64,000 bases of DNA from Hyphomicrobiales bacterium (GTDB lineage: Bacteria; Pseudomonadota; Alphaproteobacteria; Rhizobiales; Rhizobiaceae). Numbering within the stretch: position 1 is the stretch's first letter; each line of letters starts with the position of its first letter. The notes beneath the pieces were generated by a model, which saw only the letters and a program-made list of their open reading frames with translations, did no database searches and was not told the DNA's origin. The position numbers and the translations under genes were made by a program. The DNA lies in the NCBI GenBank assembly GCA_900469965.1, contig UBZP01000020.1:202892-266891 (forward strand), in the 5' to 3' direction. Shown here one piece after another: positions 36,663-46,108 of the stretch.

Positions 36663-36833
36663 TCATAGCGGGGGAACCGAAGGTCCCCAGTACCAGTAGG
36701 CAAATCCCATTGCCGCGCCCAGTACGATGAATTCCAAACCGATTTCGCCGTTCATCCAGAAGACGGCCGCCGGGACGGCGGCCGCGATGCCGACTGAAAT
36801 CACCCGATGAATGATGGCCGTTAGGCCATTCAC
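36663..36833 (-). CDS. Small hydrophobic membrane protein between gltB and gltD
   Basis: A 56-residue protein starting at GTG 36833, whose GTGA overlaps the gltB stop, and ending 16 bases before the gltD start. It has two predicted membrane segments: [20 protein letters not shown] (7-26) and [20 protein letters not shown] (31-50). No conserved domain is known to me. Its coupled position inside the gltBD operon suggests a role in glutamate synthase expression, assembly or membrane association. This is an inference. A similar small ORF between gltB and gltD is remembered from Sinorhizobium meliloti. Confidence 0.75.
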   Translation of the reverse strand: MNGLTAIIHRVISVGIAAAVPAAVFWMNGEIGLEFIVLGAAMGFAYWYWGPSVPPL

Positions 36834-39800
36834 TCCGCTGCCTCGGCCATATTCATGCGCTCCATCTCCTCGAGCGCGCGCCGGTACTCGACCGGCATGA
36901 CCTTGCGGAACTTCGGACGGAAGTCCGCCCAGTTGTCCAGGATGTCCTTGGCGCGTTTCGAGCCGGTGTAGTGCAGGTGGTTGGAAATGAGCTGGTACAG
37001 GCGCTCCTCGTCGTGCCGGTTCATGTCGCCGGACACGTCGACCCTGCCCTTGTGCATCAGGTCGCCGCCGTGGTGGTGCAGCTTCTCCAGCATGTCGTCC
37101 TCCTCCGGTACCGGCTGCAGCTCGACCATCGCCATGTTGCAGCGGCGGGCGAAATCGCCCTCCTCGTCCAGCACGTAGGCGACGCCGCCCGACATGCCGG
37201 CCGCGAAGTTGCGGCCCGTCTGGCCGATGACGACGACGACGCCGCCGGTCATGTACTCGCAGCCGTGGTCGCCCACGCCCTCGACGACCGCCACGGCCCC
37301 CGAGTTGCGCACGGCGAAGCGTTCGCCGGCCACGCCGTTGAAGTAGCACTCGCCCGCGATCGCGCCGTAGAGCACGGTGTTGCCGACGATGATGGAGTCT
37401 TCGGCGACCGTCTTCGACGTTTCCGGCGGACGCACGATGATCTTGCCGCCCGAGAGCCCCTTGGCGACATAGTCGTTGCCGGCGCCCACGAGGTCGAAGG
37501 TGATGCCGCGCGCCAGGAACGCCGCGAAGGACTGGCCGGCCGTGCCGTTCAGGCGCACGGTGATCGTGTCGTCCTTCAGGCCCTTGTGGCCGTAGCGCCT
37601 GGCGACCTCGCCCGACAGCATCGCGCCGGCCGAGCGGTCGACGTTCTTGATGTCGACCTCGAACGCGGTCGGCGTCTTGCTCTCCAGCGCCGGCTTTGCC
37701 TTCTCGATCAGCGTGCGGTCGAGAACGTCGTGGATCGGGTGGTTCTGCCGCTCGGTCCAGTAGGTCGCCTCCTTCGGCGCATCCACCTTGTGGAAGATGC
37801 GGCTGAAGTCGAGACCCTGCGACTTCCAGTGCGAGATCAGCGTCTCCTTCTCCAGAAGCTCGGACTGCCCGATGATCTCGTCGAGCCTGCGCACGCCGAG
37901 CGATGCCAGGATCTCGCGGACTTCCTCGGCGACGAAGAAGAAGTAGTTGACCACGTGCTCCGGCGCGCCCTTGAAGCGCTTGCGCAGGACCGGATCCTGC
38001 GTGGCAACGCCGACCGGACAGGTGTTCAGGTGGCACTTGCGCATCATGATGCAGCCCGCCGCGATCAAGGGTGCTGTGGCGAAGCCGAACTCGTCGGCGC
38101 CGAGCAGCGCACCGACGACGACGTCGCGGCCGGTCTTCAGTCCGCCGTCGACCTGCAGCGCGACGCGCGAGCGCAGCCCGTTCAGCACCAGCGTCTGATG
38201 GGTTTCGGCAAGGCCGATTTCCCAGGGCGAGCCGGCATGCTTGAGCGAGGTCAGCGGCGAGGCGCCGGTACCGCCGTCGAAGCCTGCGACGGTGATGTGG
38301 TCGGCGCGCGCCTTGGCGACGCCGGCGGCCACCGTGCCGACGCCGACTTCCGAGACGAGCTTGACCGAAATGTCCGCCTGCGGGTTGACGTTCTTCAGGT
38401 CGTAGATCAGCTGCGCCAGATCCTCGATCGAATAGATGTCATGGTGCGGCGGCGGCGAGATCAGGCCGACGCCCGGCGTCGAATGCCGGGTCTTGGCGAT
38501 CGTGGCGTCGACCTTGTGGCCGGGCAGCTGGCCGCCCTCGCCGGGCTTGGCGCCCTGCGCCACCTTGATCTGCAGCACGTCGGCATTGACCAGGTACTCG
38601 GTGGTGACGCCGAAGCGGCCGGAGGCCACCTGCTTGATCGCCGAGCGCTCCGGGTTCATCGAACCGTCGGCGAGCGGGGTGTAGCGGTCCGCTTCCTCGC
38701 CGCCCTCGCCGGTGTTCGACTTGCCGCCGATCCGGTTCATGGCGATCGCCAGCGTCGTGTGCGCCTCGCGGCTGATCGAGCCGAAGGACATCGCGCCGGT
38801 GGAGAAGCGCTTGACGATCTCGGAGGCCGGCTCGACCTCGTCGATCGAAATCGGCTCGCGGCCCCAGGCGCTCGCGTCCTTGATCGAGAACAGGCCGCGG
38901 ATGGTGTTCATGCGCAGCGACGAGGCGTTCACCATGTCGGCGAACTCCTTGTAGCGGTCCTGCGCATTGCCGCGCACGGCATGCTGCAGCGAGGCCACCG
39001 CATCCGGCGTCCAGGCATGCTCCTCGCCGCGCATGCGGAAGGCGTACTCGCCGCCGATGTCGAGCGTGTTCGCCAGGATCGGGTCGCGGCCGAAGGCGGC
39101 CTTGTGGCGGGCGACCGTCTCGCGGGCGATCTCCTCCAGCCCGACGCCCTCGATGGTCGTCGCGGTGCCGAAGAAGTACTTGTCCACCAGCGCCGACGAC
39201 AGGCCGATCGCATCGAAGATCTGCGCGCCGCAATAGGACTGGTAGGTCGAAATGCCCATCTTGGACATGACCTTCAGGATGCCCTTGCCGACCGCCTTGA
39301 TGTAGCGGTAGACGACCTCGGCCTCGTCGACCTCCTTCGGGAACTCGCCCTTCTTGTGCATGTCGGTGAGCGTGTCGAAGGCGAGGTAGGGGTTGATCGC
39401 CTCGGCGCCGTAGCCGGCGAGCAGGCAGAAGTGGTGCACCTCGCGCGGCTCGCCCGATTCCAGCACGAGACCCACCGAGGTGCGGAGCCCCTTGCGGATC
39501 AGGTGATGGTGCACGGCGGCCGTCGCCAGCAGTGCCGGAATCGCGACGCGGTCCGGGCCGATCTGGCGGTCGGAGAGCACGATGATGTTGTAGCCGCCCT
39601 TGACCGCCGCCTCGGCGCGCTCGCACAGCCGGTCGAGCATCTCCGGCATGGCTTCCGCCCCGCGCGAGATGTCATAGGTGAAGTCCAGCGTCTTGGTGTC
39701 GAAGCGGTCTTCCGTGTGACCGATCGAGCGAATCTTCTCCAGATCGCCGTTGGTCAGGATCGGCTGGCGCACCTCCATGCGCTTGGCATGCGCCGCCCCC

Positions 39801-41551
39801 TCGTGGTCGAGGATGTTCGGCCGCGGGCCGATGAAGGAGACGAGGCTCATCACCAGCTCCTCGCGGATCGGGTCGATCGGCGGGTTGGTGACCTGGGCGA
39901 AGTTCTGCTTGAAATAGGTGTAGAGCAGCTTGCCCTTGCTCGACATCGCCGAGATCGGCGTGTCGGTGCCCATCGAGCCGATCGCCTCCTGGCCCGTCGT
40001 CGCCATCGGCGACATCAGGAGCCGGGTGTCCTCCAGCGTGTAGCCGAACGCCTGCTGGCGGTCGAGCAGCGACACGTCGCGGCGCAGCGCCCGCGGCTCG
40101 ACCGGCCGCAGGTCCTCCAGGATCAGCTGGGTGTTGTCCAGCCAGGTGCGATAGGGATGCTTCGAGGCGAGATCCGACTTCACCTCCTCGTCGGAGATGA
40201 TGCGGCCCTTCTCCATGTCGATCAGAAGCATCTTGCCCGGCTGCAGGCGCCACTTCTTGACGATGTTCTCGTCCTTGACCGGCAGCGTGCCGGCCTCGGA
40301 GGCGAGGATGACGCGATCGTCGTCGGTGACGATGTAGCGGGCCGGACGCAGGCCGTTGCGGTCGAGCGTCGCGCCGATCTGCCGGCCGTCGGTGAAGGCG
40401 ACCGCCGCCGGGCCGTCCCACGGCTCCATCAGCGCGGCATGGTACTCGTAGAACGCCTTGCGCTCGGGGCTCATCAGCTGGTTGCCGGCCCAGGCCTCGG
40501 GGATGAGCATCATCACCGCATGCGCCATGGAATAGCCGCCGCGGATCAGGAACTCGAGCGCGTTGTCGAAGCAGGCGGTGTCCGACTGTCCCTCGTAGGA
40601 GATCGGCCACAGCTTGGTGATGTCGTCGCCGAACAGCGGCGAGGAGACCGAGGCCTGCCGGGCCGCCATCCAGTTGACGTTGCCGCGCAGCGTGTTGATC
40701 TCGCCGTTATGGGCGACCATGCGGTAGGGATGCGCCAGCTTCCACGAAGGGAAGGTGTTGGTCGAGAAGCGCTGGTGCACCAGCGCCACCGCGCTTTCGA
40801 AGCGCGGATCGGCCAGGTCCTTGTAGTAGGCGCCGACCTGGTAGGCCAGGAACATCCCCTTGTAGACGATCGTCGAGGACGACAGCGACACCGGATAGAA
40901 GCCGCTCTCCTCGCCCTGGTATTCGTCGTAGATGCGGTTCGAGATCACCTTGCGCAGCGTGAACAGGCGCCGTTCGAACTCCGCGGTCGTGGCGGCGTCG
41001 CGCCCGGCACCGATGAAGATCTGCACGTGCTTCGGCTCTGTGGCGGCGATCTCCGGCGCCTTCGAAAGCGATGCGTTGTCGACCGGCACGTCGCGGAAGC
41101 CGAGCAGCACCTGCCCTTCCTCGGCGACGACGTCCTCGATCACCTTCTTGAAATGCGCGACGAGCGTCTCGTCCTGCGGCATGAAGATGTGGCCGACGGC
41201 ATATTCGCCGGCCTTGGGCAGGGTGACGCCCTGGCTCGCCATTTCCTCGCGGAAGAAGCGGTCCGGGATCTGCACGAGGATGCCGGCACCGTCGCCCATC
41301 AGCGGGTCGGCGCCGACGGCGCCGCGATGCGTCAGGTTCTCGAGCATGAACAGCCCGTCCTTGACGATCTGGTGCGACTTCTGGCCCTTCAGGTGCGCGA
41401 CGAAGCCGACGCCGCAGGCGTCATGCTCGTTGCGCGGATCGTACAGCCCCTGCTTTTTGGGAAGACCGATGCGTCGCGCCGTCGTTTTGGCGTCCGTCGC
41501 AGTCGTCTGCGCGCGGGTCAAACCAAAACTCTTCGACGCGAAATCCGTCAT
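36830..41551 (-). CDS. gltB: Glutamate synthase large (alpha) subunit
   Basis: Transfers glutamine amide nitrogen to 2-oxoglutarate, yielding two glutamates. The 1573-residue protein has the class II amidotransferase domain opening with [12 protein letters not shown]; Cys46 is the likely mature N-terminal nucleophile after removal of a 45-residue propeptide. A central domain follows, then the FMN-binding synthase domain (about 840-1210) with the [3Fe-4S] motif [10 protein letters not shown] around 1170, and the GXGXG domain (about 1290-1480). An AGGAGG ribosome-binding site lies six bases before the ATG. It heads the gltB-small gene-gltD operon. Confidence 0.97.
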   Translation of the reverse strand: MTDFASKSFGLTRAQTTATDAKTTARRIGLPKKQGLYDPRNEHDACGVGFVAHLKGQKSHQIVKDGLFMLENLTHRGAVGADPLMGDGAGILVQIPDRFFREEMASQGVTLPKAGEYAVGHIFMPQDETLVAHFKKVIEDVVAEEGQVLLGFRDVPVDNASLSKAPEIAATEPKHVQIFIGAGRDAATTAEFERRLFTLRKVISNRIYDEYQGEESGFYPVSLSSSTIVYKGMFLAYQVGAYYKDLADPRFESAVALVHQRFSTNTFPSWKLAHPYRMVAHNGEINTLRGNVNWMAARQASVSSPLFGDDITKLWPISYEGQSDTACFDNALEFLIRGGYSMAHAVMMLIPEAWAGNQLMSPERKAFYEYHAALMEPWDGPAAVAFTDGRQIGATLDRNGLRPARYIVTDDDRVILASEAGTLPVKDENIVKKWRLQPGKMLLIDMEKGRIISDEEVKSDLASKHPYRTWLDNTQLILEDLRPVEPRALRRDVSLLDRQQAFGYTLEDTRLLMSPMATTGQEAIGSMGTDTPISAMSSKGKLLYTYFKQNFAQVTNPPIDPIREELVMSLVSFIGPRPNILDHEGAAHAKRMEVRQPILTNGDLEKIRSIGHTEDRFDTKTLDFTYDISRGAEAMPEMLDRLCERAEAAVKGGYNIIVLSDRQIGPDRVAIPALLATAAVHHHLIRKGLRTSVGLVLESGEPREVHHFCLLAGYGAEAINPYLAFDTLTDMHKKGEFPKEVDEAEVVYRYIKAVGKGILKVMSKMGISTYQSYCGAQIFDAIGLSSALVDKYFFGTATTIEGVGLEEIARETVARHKAAFGRDPILANTLDIGGEYAFRMRGEEHAWTPDAVASLQHAVRGNAQDRYKEFADMVNASSLRMNTIRGLFSIKDASAWGREPISIDEVEPASEIVKRFSTGAMSFGSISREAHTTLAIAMNRIGGKSNTGEGGEEADRYTPLADGSMNPERSAIKQVASGRFGVTTEYLVNADVLQIKVAQGAKPGEGGQLPGHKVDATIAKTRHSTPGVGLISPPPHHDIYSIEDLAQLIYDLKNVNPQADISVKLVSEVGVGTVAAGVAKARADHITVAGFDGGTGASPLTSLKHAGSPWEIGLAETHQTLVLNGLRSRVALQVDGGLKTGRDVVVGALLGADEFGFATAPLIAAGCIMMRKCHLNTCPVGVATQDPVLRKRFKGAPEHVVNYFFFVAEEVREILASLGVRRLDEIIGQSELLEKETLISHWKSQGLDFSRIFHKVDAPKEATYWTERQNHPIHDVLDRTLIEKAKPALESKTPTAFEVDIKNVDRSAGAMLSGEVARRYGHKGLKDDTITVRLNGTAGQSFAAFLARGITFDLVGAGNDYVAKGLSGGKIIVRPPETSKTVAEDSIIVGNTVLYGAIAGECYFNGVAGERFAVRNSGAVAVVEGVGDHGCEYMTGGVVVVIGQTGRNFAAGMSGGVAYVLDEEGDFARRCNMAMVELQPVPEEDDMLEKLHHHGGDLMHKGRVDVSGDMNRHDEERLYQLISNHLHYTGSKRAKDILDNWADFRPKFRKVMPVEYRRALEEMERMNMAEAAE

Positions 41552-42100
41552 CGTCTTTCCTCCTGTGGCCCGCTCGGACGCGGGCAGGCTTTCGCCCGCG
41601 TGCCGACCGTCTGCATTCCTTGCAGTCCGGCCCCGCGGGCATCATCGTTGCATGAACCGTACCGGGCGGCAAACTGAAGTCGGCCCGGTCAGGCATAAAC
41701 GTCAGAAACCGTCGCAATCTGCATGGCATTCGCGATCGGCTTGCGATCGGCGCCGCTTGCATCCCGCCCGAACATCCGCAAAAGGCGAGAGATCGGACAT
41801 CGTTTCGGTCCCCTGACCGAAATAGGACAGCAAGACTGTCCTATTTCGTAGGCTCTATGCCAGAAACGGCCCGACGCTGCAAGGGCATTTGGCCAAAATA
41901 TTGACATCCAATGGCGAAAGATTGCGATTGGGTGCATATCTTTTGAAATTTAATTACGACGGCGCGACCGAAGGTTTCTGTTAATTCTAAAAACGGCCTT
42001 TCGCCCCGTTTCGCCTCCGGATGCCGTTGATCGCCGTCCACGCTCGGCTAATGTCGCATCGATCGATGACACTGGAGCCGGCCTGCGCCGGAAGATCTGC
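41552..42100. other. 549-base intergenic region between gltB and threonine aldolase
   Basis: No convincing gene was seen. The gltB side has an inverted repeat ACGCGGGC(8 nt)GCCCGCGT (about 41579-41602) that lies in the gltB leader. Its centre has a perfect 13-base dyad at 41818-41848. The stretch from 41880 to 42000 is AT-rich compared with the rest of the window, with a TTGACA at 41901-41906 but no convincing -10 box at the right distance. It most likely holds divergent promoters for gltB and the threonine aldolase. Confidence 0.6.
41818..41848. promoter_or_regulatory. 13-bp perfect dyad in the gltB/aldolase intergenic region
   Basis: CGAAATAGGACAG, a five-base loop CAAGA, then its exact complement. 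There is no T-run, so it is not a typical terminator. It could be an operator for a dimeric regulator or an RNA hairpin in a leader. It is 267 bases upstream of gltB and 253 bases upstream of the aldolase. Confidence 0.55.
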
Positions 42101-43153
42101 ATGTATTTCGCCTCCGACAACTGGGCCGGCGCCCATCCCGAGATTGCCCGCAGCCTCAGCGAAGCGGCCGACGGCTTCGCCAGGGCCTACGGCGCGAGCG
42201 ACCTCGACAGGAAGGTGGAACACACCTTCAACGAGATCTTCGAGCGCGACGTCGCCGTCTTCTTCGTCGGCACCGGAACCGCCGCCAATTCGCTGGCGCT
42301 CGCAAGCTACAACCGCCCCGGCGGCCAGGTCTTCTGCCACGCCGAGGCCCATGTGAACGTCGACGAGTGCAACGCGCCGGAGTTCTTCGCAACCGGCGCC
42401 AAGCTCGTTCCGGTCGCGGGCCGTGACGGTCGGATGGCGCCCGACGCGCTGGCTTCGGCGATCGCCCGCTTCCCGCCGGATTTCGTCCATGGCGGCCAGC
42501 CGATGGCCGTCACCCTGACGCAGGCGACCGAGGCCGGCACGGTCTATACCCTGGACGAGATCGCCGCGATCGGCCGGATCGCCCACGAGGCGAAGCTGCC
42601 GCTGCACATGGACGGCGCCCGCTTTGCCAATGCGCTGGTGACGCTCGGCACCACGCCGGCGGACATGACCTGGAAGCGCGGCGTCGACATCCTTTCCTTC
42701 GGCGGCACCAAGAACGGCTGCTGGTGCGCCGAGGCGCTGGTGCTCTTCGATCCCGGCCGGGCGCGGGAGATGCATTATCTGCGCAAGCGTTCCGCCCAGC
42801 TCTTCTCCAAGTCGCGCTTCGTCGCCGCGCAGTTCGACGCCTATTTCAGGGACGGGCTGTGGCTCGATCTCGCCCGCCATTCGAACGCCATGGCAACGCG
42901 GCTGGCCGGCGGCTTCGCCGCGGCGAAGTCCGCCCGCCTCGCCTGGCCGACCGGGTCCAACGAGGTCTTCGCCATCCTGAAGAACGCCACCCTGCAGGCG
43001 CTGCGCGACGAGGGCGCCGTCTTCTACGACTGGGCCGCCCCGGCCGGTGTCCGCGAGATCATGGGCAGGGACGAGACGATGATCCGCCTCGTCACCAGCT
43101 TTGCCACGACCGAGGACGAAGTCGACCGCTTCCTGTCGATCTGCACGCGCTGA
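42101..43153 (+). CDS. Low-specificity L-threonine aldolase (beta-eliminating lyase family)
   Basis: A 350-residue PLP enzyme splitting L-threonine or allo-threonine into glycine and acetaldehyde. Features: DNWAGAHPE at the start, VFFVGTGTAANSLAL (55-69), HAEAHVNVDE, LPLHMDGARFANALV (about 166-180) with the PLP-binding Asp, and FGGTKNGCWCAEA with the Schiff-base lysine (about 204). The ATG at 42101 is preceded by a weak GGAAGA. It converges with a LysR-type gene with a 12-base gap. Confidence 0.93.
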   Translation: MYFASDNWAGAHPEIARSLSEAADGFARAYGASDLDRKVEHTFNEIFERDVAVFFVGTGTAANSLALASYNRPGGQVFCHAEAHVNVDECNAPEFFATGAKLVPVAGRDGRMAPDALASAIARFPPDFVHGGQPMAVTLTQATEAGTVYTLDEIAAIGRIAHEAKLPLHMDGARFANALVTLGTTPADMTWKRGVDILSFGGTKNGCWCAEALVLFDPGRAREMHYLRKRSAQLFSKSRFVAAQFDAYFRDGLWLDLARHSNAMATRLAGGFAAAKSARLAWPTGSNEVFAILKNATLQALRDEGAVFYDWAAPAGVREIMGRDETMIRLVTSFATTEDEVDRFLSICTR

Positions 43154-43165
43154 GCGCGCATCACG

Positions 43166-44020
43166 TCAGTCGGCCCCGTGCGGCAGGATGCGGGCGACGA
43201 TCAGGTCCGAGAGCGCCTCCGTCAGCGCCGCATCGGCGCCGCGCCGCGGGATCAGCATGAACTCGACGTCCTCCAGTTGCGGCAGGCGGTCGGCCGCAAT
43301 TTCCCTCAGGCCGGACGGGATCATGCTGCGCGGCTGCACCAGCACGCCCATGCCGGCGCGCGCCGCCGCCGTCAGCCCGCTGAGGCTGCCGCAGGTGCAG
43401 ACGATCCGCCAGGGGATCTTCGCCCGGTCGAGCGCCTCCTGCGCCGCCCTGCGGGTGATGCTCGGCGCCGGGAAGGCGATCAGCGGCAGCACGTCGCCGC
43501 GCGACAGCAGATCCGGATCGCGCGCCAGCCAGACGAGCGGCTCGCGATAGAGGAGACGTCCCTGCGTTTCGCCGGCGTGCCGCTTGGCCAGCACGAGGTC
43601 GAGGTCGCCGGCCTCCTGCATCTGGTAGAGCACCGCGCTCAGCGCCACCGTCAGCTCCAGGTCGACGAGCGGATGCAGGCGGATGAAATCCTCCAGGATC
43701 GCCGTCAGCCGGTTCGCCACCACGTCCTCCGAGACGCCGAGGCGCAGCCGCCCGCGCAGCCGGTTGTCGCCGAAGAGCGAGGTCACCCGGCCGTTCAGGT
43801 CGAGCATGCTGCGGGCATGGCCGAGCAGCGCCTCGCCCTCGCCGGTGAGGCGGACATGATGGGTATCGCGGAAGACGAGCTGCCGGCCGAGCGCCTTTTC
43901 CAGCCGCTGGATGTGCTGCGTCATCGTCGACTGGCCGATGCCGAGCCGCTCGGCGGCCAGCGTGAAGCTGCCGGTCTGCTCCAGCATCACGAAGCTGTTG
44001 AGATGGGTCAGGTTCAGCAT
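43166..44020 (-). CDS. LysR-family transcriptional regulator
   Basis: A 284-residue regulator with the LysR helix-turn-helix (about 3-62: LNLTHLNSFVMLEQTGSFTLAAERL and the STMTQHIQRLEKALG segment) and a substrate-binding type II periplasmic-like domain (about 90-280). It is divergent from the adjacent YfeH-type transporter with 90 bases between the starts, the usual layout of a LysR regulator controlling the divergent gene. The inducer is unknown. It ends close to the aldolase stop, so that gene is not likely to be in its operon. Confidence 0.92.
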   Translation of the reverse strand: MLNLTHLNSFVMLEQTGSFTLAAERLGIGQSTMTQHIQRLEKALGRQLVFRDTHHVRLTGEGEALLGHARSMLDLNGRVTSLFGDNRLRGRLRLGVSEDVVANRLTAILEDFIRLHPLVDLELTVALSAVLYQMQEAGDLDLVLAKRHAGETQGRLLYREPLVWLARDPDLLSRGDVLPLIAFPAPSITRRAAQEALDRAKIPWRIVCTCGSLSGLTAAARAGMGVLVQPRSMIPSGLREIAADRLPQLEDVEFMLIPRRGADAALTEALSDLIVARILPHGAD

Positions 44021-44110
44021 GGTTATCTCGTTTCGTGATAACTGTTAGTGTTTGCATCCTGCTTCATGATGAGAGACTGGTAAAGCCGAATTGCAACGGA
44101 ACCCGAGACC

Positions 44111-45115
44111 ATGAGCCGCTTCCTGCCCGACCACTTCACGATCATGCTGGTCTGCACCGTCGTCCTCGCCTCGCTGCTGCCGATCAGCGGCGCGGCGGCC
44201 GACTATTTCGCGATCGCCACCAATCTCGCCATCGCGTTGCTGTTCTTCCTGCATGGCGCCCGCCTTTCCCGCGACGTGGTGGTGGCCGGCCTGCTGCACT
44301 GGCGCCTGCACCTCGTCATCATGCTGACGACCTTCGCGATCTTCCCGCTGCTCGGGCTGGCGATCGGCCTCCTGCCCGACTCGATCCTGCCGCAGCCGCT
44401 CTACCTCGGGATCCTCTTCCTCTGCGTCCTGCCCTCGACCGTGCAATCCTCGATCGCCTTCACCTCGATGGCCGGCGGCAACGTGCCGGCGGCGATCTGC
44501 GCGGCATCGGCCTCCAACATCTTCGGCATGTTCCTGACGCCGCTGCTTGTCGGCCTGCTGTTCTCGCTCGGCGGCCACGGCGGCTTCTCCTGGAATGCGC
44601 TGCAGAAGATCCTGCTGCAGCTGCTCGCACCCTTCGTCCTCGGACAGCTGCTGGAGCCCTGGATCGGCACCTGGATCCGCAGCAAGAAGAAGATCCTTGC
44701 CCCCGTCGACCGCGGATCGATCCTGATGGTCGTCTATCTCGCCTTCTCGGAGGCCGTGATCCAGGGCATCTGGCGGACCTTCTCGACCGGCGACCTCGCA
44801 ACACTGGTCATCATCGACATCCTCCTCCTCGCCGCCGTACTGCTGATCACCTTCTACGGCAGCCGCCTGCTCGGCTTTGCGAAGGAGGACGAGATCACCA
44901 TCGTCTTCTGCGGGTCGAAGAAATCGCTTGCGAGCGGCGTTCCGATGGCGAACGCGATCTTCGCAGGCCAGCCGGTCGGCGCCATCCTGCTGCCGGTGAT
45001 GCTGTTCCACCAGATCCAGCTGATGGCCTGCGCGGTGATCGCGCAGAAATACGCACAACGCCAGAAGCAGAGGGAAAAGGAGAGGCAAGCGCTGGCGGCC
45101 GCCGCCGCAGCTTAG
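44111..45115 (+). CDS. Bile acid:sodium symporter family (YfeH-type) transporter
   Basis: A 334-residue inner-membrane protein with roughly nine to ten hydrophobic helices, matching the YfeH branch of the bile acid:sodium symporter superfamily. Landmarks: FFLHGARLSRD (around 47-57), LCVLPSTVQSSIAFTSMAGGNVPAAICAASASN (about 104-136), and the second crossing-helix-like segment FCGSKKSLASGVPMAN. The substrate is unknown and is unlikely to be a bile acid. The gene is divergent from the LysR regulator and followed by a good terminator. Confidence 0.9.
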   Translation: MSRFLPDHFTIMLVCTVVLASLLPISGAAADYFAIATNLAIALLFFLHGARLSRDVVVAGLLHWRLHLVIMLTTFAIFPLLGLAIGLLPDSILPQPLYLGILFLCVLPSTVQSSIAFTSMAGGNVPAAICAASASNIFGMFLTPLLVGLLFSLGGHGGFSWNALQKILLQLLAPFVLGQLLEPWIGTWIRSKKKILAPVDRGSILMVVYLAFSEAVIQGIWRTFSTGDLATLVIIDILLLAAVLLITFYGSRLLGFAKEDEITIVFCGSKKSLASGVPMANAIFAGQPVGAILLPVMLFHQIQLMACAVIAQKYAQRQKQREKERQALAAAAAA

Positions 45116-45138
45116 GGCAGACGGGTCGACATACGAAA

Positions 45139-45162
45139 AACGGCGCCCTCGCGGGCGCCGTT
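45139..45162 (-). terminator. Bidirectional terminator between transporter and hsp20
   Basis: A ten-base perfect stem AACGGCGCCC/GGGCGCCGTT with a TCGC loop. On the minus strand it continues with TTTCG, the end of the Hsp20 transcript. Confidence 0.88.
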
Positions 45163-45187
45163 CGCATATCCGGGATCGGACAGATCG

Positions 45188-45649
45188 TCAGGCCGTCTGG
45201 GCCTCGATCTGCTTGGTCTCGCGGCCGACCGAGACGATCTCGATCTTGCGCGGCTTGGCGGCTTCCGGGATCTCGCGGACGAGATCGACATGGAGCAGGC
45301 CGTTCTTCAGCTGCGCGCCACGGATCTCGACGTGATCGGCGAGCTGGAAGCGGCGCTCGAAGGCGCGCTTGGCAATGCCGCGATAGAGAAACTGCGACTG
45401 GTCGCCGTTTTCCTCGGCCTTCTCACCCTTCACGGTCAGCACGTGTTCGCGGGCTTCGATCGAAAGCTCGCTTTCGTCGAAACCGGCCACCGCCATGGTG
45501 ATGCGGTAGGCGTTCTCGCCGGTGCGCTCGATGTTGTAGGGCGGATAGGTCTGGCCCTGGTCGGGCTGGCCGAGGCTGTCGAGCATCGTGAAGAGGCGGT
45601 CGAAGCCGACGGTGGAGCGATAGAGAGGGGAGAAATCGAAGTGACGCAT
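45188..45649 (-). CDS. Small heat-shock protein (Hsp20/IbpA type)
   Basis: A 153-residue chaperone that holds unfolded proteins. The N-terminal MRHFDFSPLYRSTVGFDRLF is the usual start of rhizobial Hsp20 proteins; the alpha-crystallin domain spans about 40-135 (YRITMAVAGFDESELSIEA, LYRGIAKRAFERRFQLADHVEI, GLLHVDLVREIP). The ATG at 45649 is set by GGAGGACACC upstream; the longer ATG at 45694 would remove the ribosome-binding site and lies within the leader. An RpoH-type promoter and a ROSE-like leader are upstream. It converges with the transporter. Confidence 0.95.
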   Translation of the reverse strand: MRHFDFSPLYRSTVGFDRLFTMLDSLGQPDQGQTYPPYNIERTGENAYRITMAVAGFDESELSIEAREHVLTVKGEKAEENGDQSQFLYRGIAKRAFERRFQLADHVEIRGAQLKNGLLHVDLVREIPEAAKPRKIEIVSVGRETKQIEAQTA

Positions 45650-45781
45650 GGTGTCCTCCATTGAGCAACGTGTTTGCGATCGAAAGCCGAACACCTGATT
45701 TCAGGGGTGCCGGCCAGTTTGCGGACCTTCACCCCTGATGGCGGTGAATGCCCTTGTTGCGAGCCCGTTCCGGCGCCCGCA
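45650..45781 (-). promoter_or_regulatory. ROSE-like RNA thermometer in the hsp20 leader
   Basis: The RNA just before the start codon can fold GUUGCUC (45663-45669) against GGAGGAC (45653-45659) across an AAU-containing loop. The pairing GUU-[G]-CUC with a bulged G opposite the ribosome-binding site is the signature of ROSE thermometers known from rhizobial Hsp20 genes. Upstream the leader contains further short hairpins (for example CCTG AAAT CAGG). Structure and temperature response are inferred from sequence. Confidence 0.7.
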
Positions 45782-46108
45782 TCGTTGAGATGGTGATACC
45801 GCTCGAAGAGTTCAAGACCTTCGGGGCGACCGGCCCCAGCCACCCGTACGCCCCCCCCTGCCGCCCCCTGAGGACCACGCTGAACGGCCGATGAACGCGC
45901 CCTTCCGGCCCCGTTCACATGCCGCGCGATAGATCGGAAGCATAGGAAGCCCGAACTTCCTCGGCCGGGGCGAAACGTCCCTTCCGCCCAGGCCAATTTG
46001 GCCGGCATGCGCAGGCGTCCCCGCCTGTCGCATCGCCGGCTTTTTTCTTTGACGCGAACCGGCCGAGCCCCTACCTTCGGCCGCAGACGCACCCCAGCCG
46101 GCCCGGAC
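45782..46108. other. Intergenic region upstream of hsp20 and of the alpha/beta hydrolase
   Basis: Together with the leader this is a 459-base gap between divergent genes. The left part holds the RpoH promoter; the remainder (about 45820-46108) shows no gene and no clear promoter or terminator. A run CCCCCCCCTGCCGCCCCC around 45850 is a local G/C tract. Confidence 0.5.
45788..45816 (-). promoter_or_regulatory. RpoH (sigma-32)-type promoter of hsp20
   Basis: On the minus strand, CTTGAA (45811-45816) and CCATCT (45788-45793) are separated by exactly 17 bases, the spacing of rhizobial RpoH promoters. The transcript would start about 130 bases before the hsp20 start codon and include the ROSE-like leader. 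Confidence 0.7.

Noticed and set aside
36971..41677. A 1568-codon plus-strand ORF antisense to gltB
   Set aside because: It is a shadow of the highly biased gltB codons; its translation is Arg/Asp/Val/His-rich with no domain, and gltB itself is certain.
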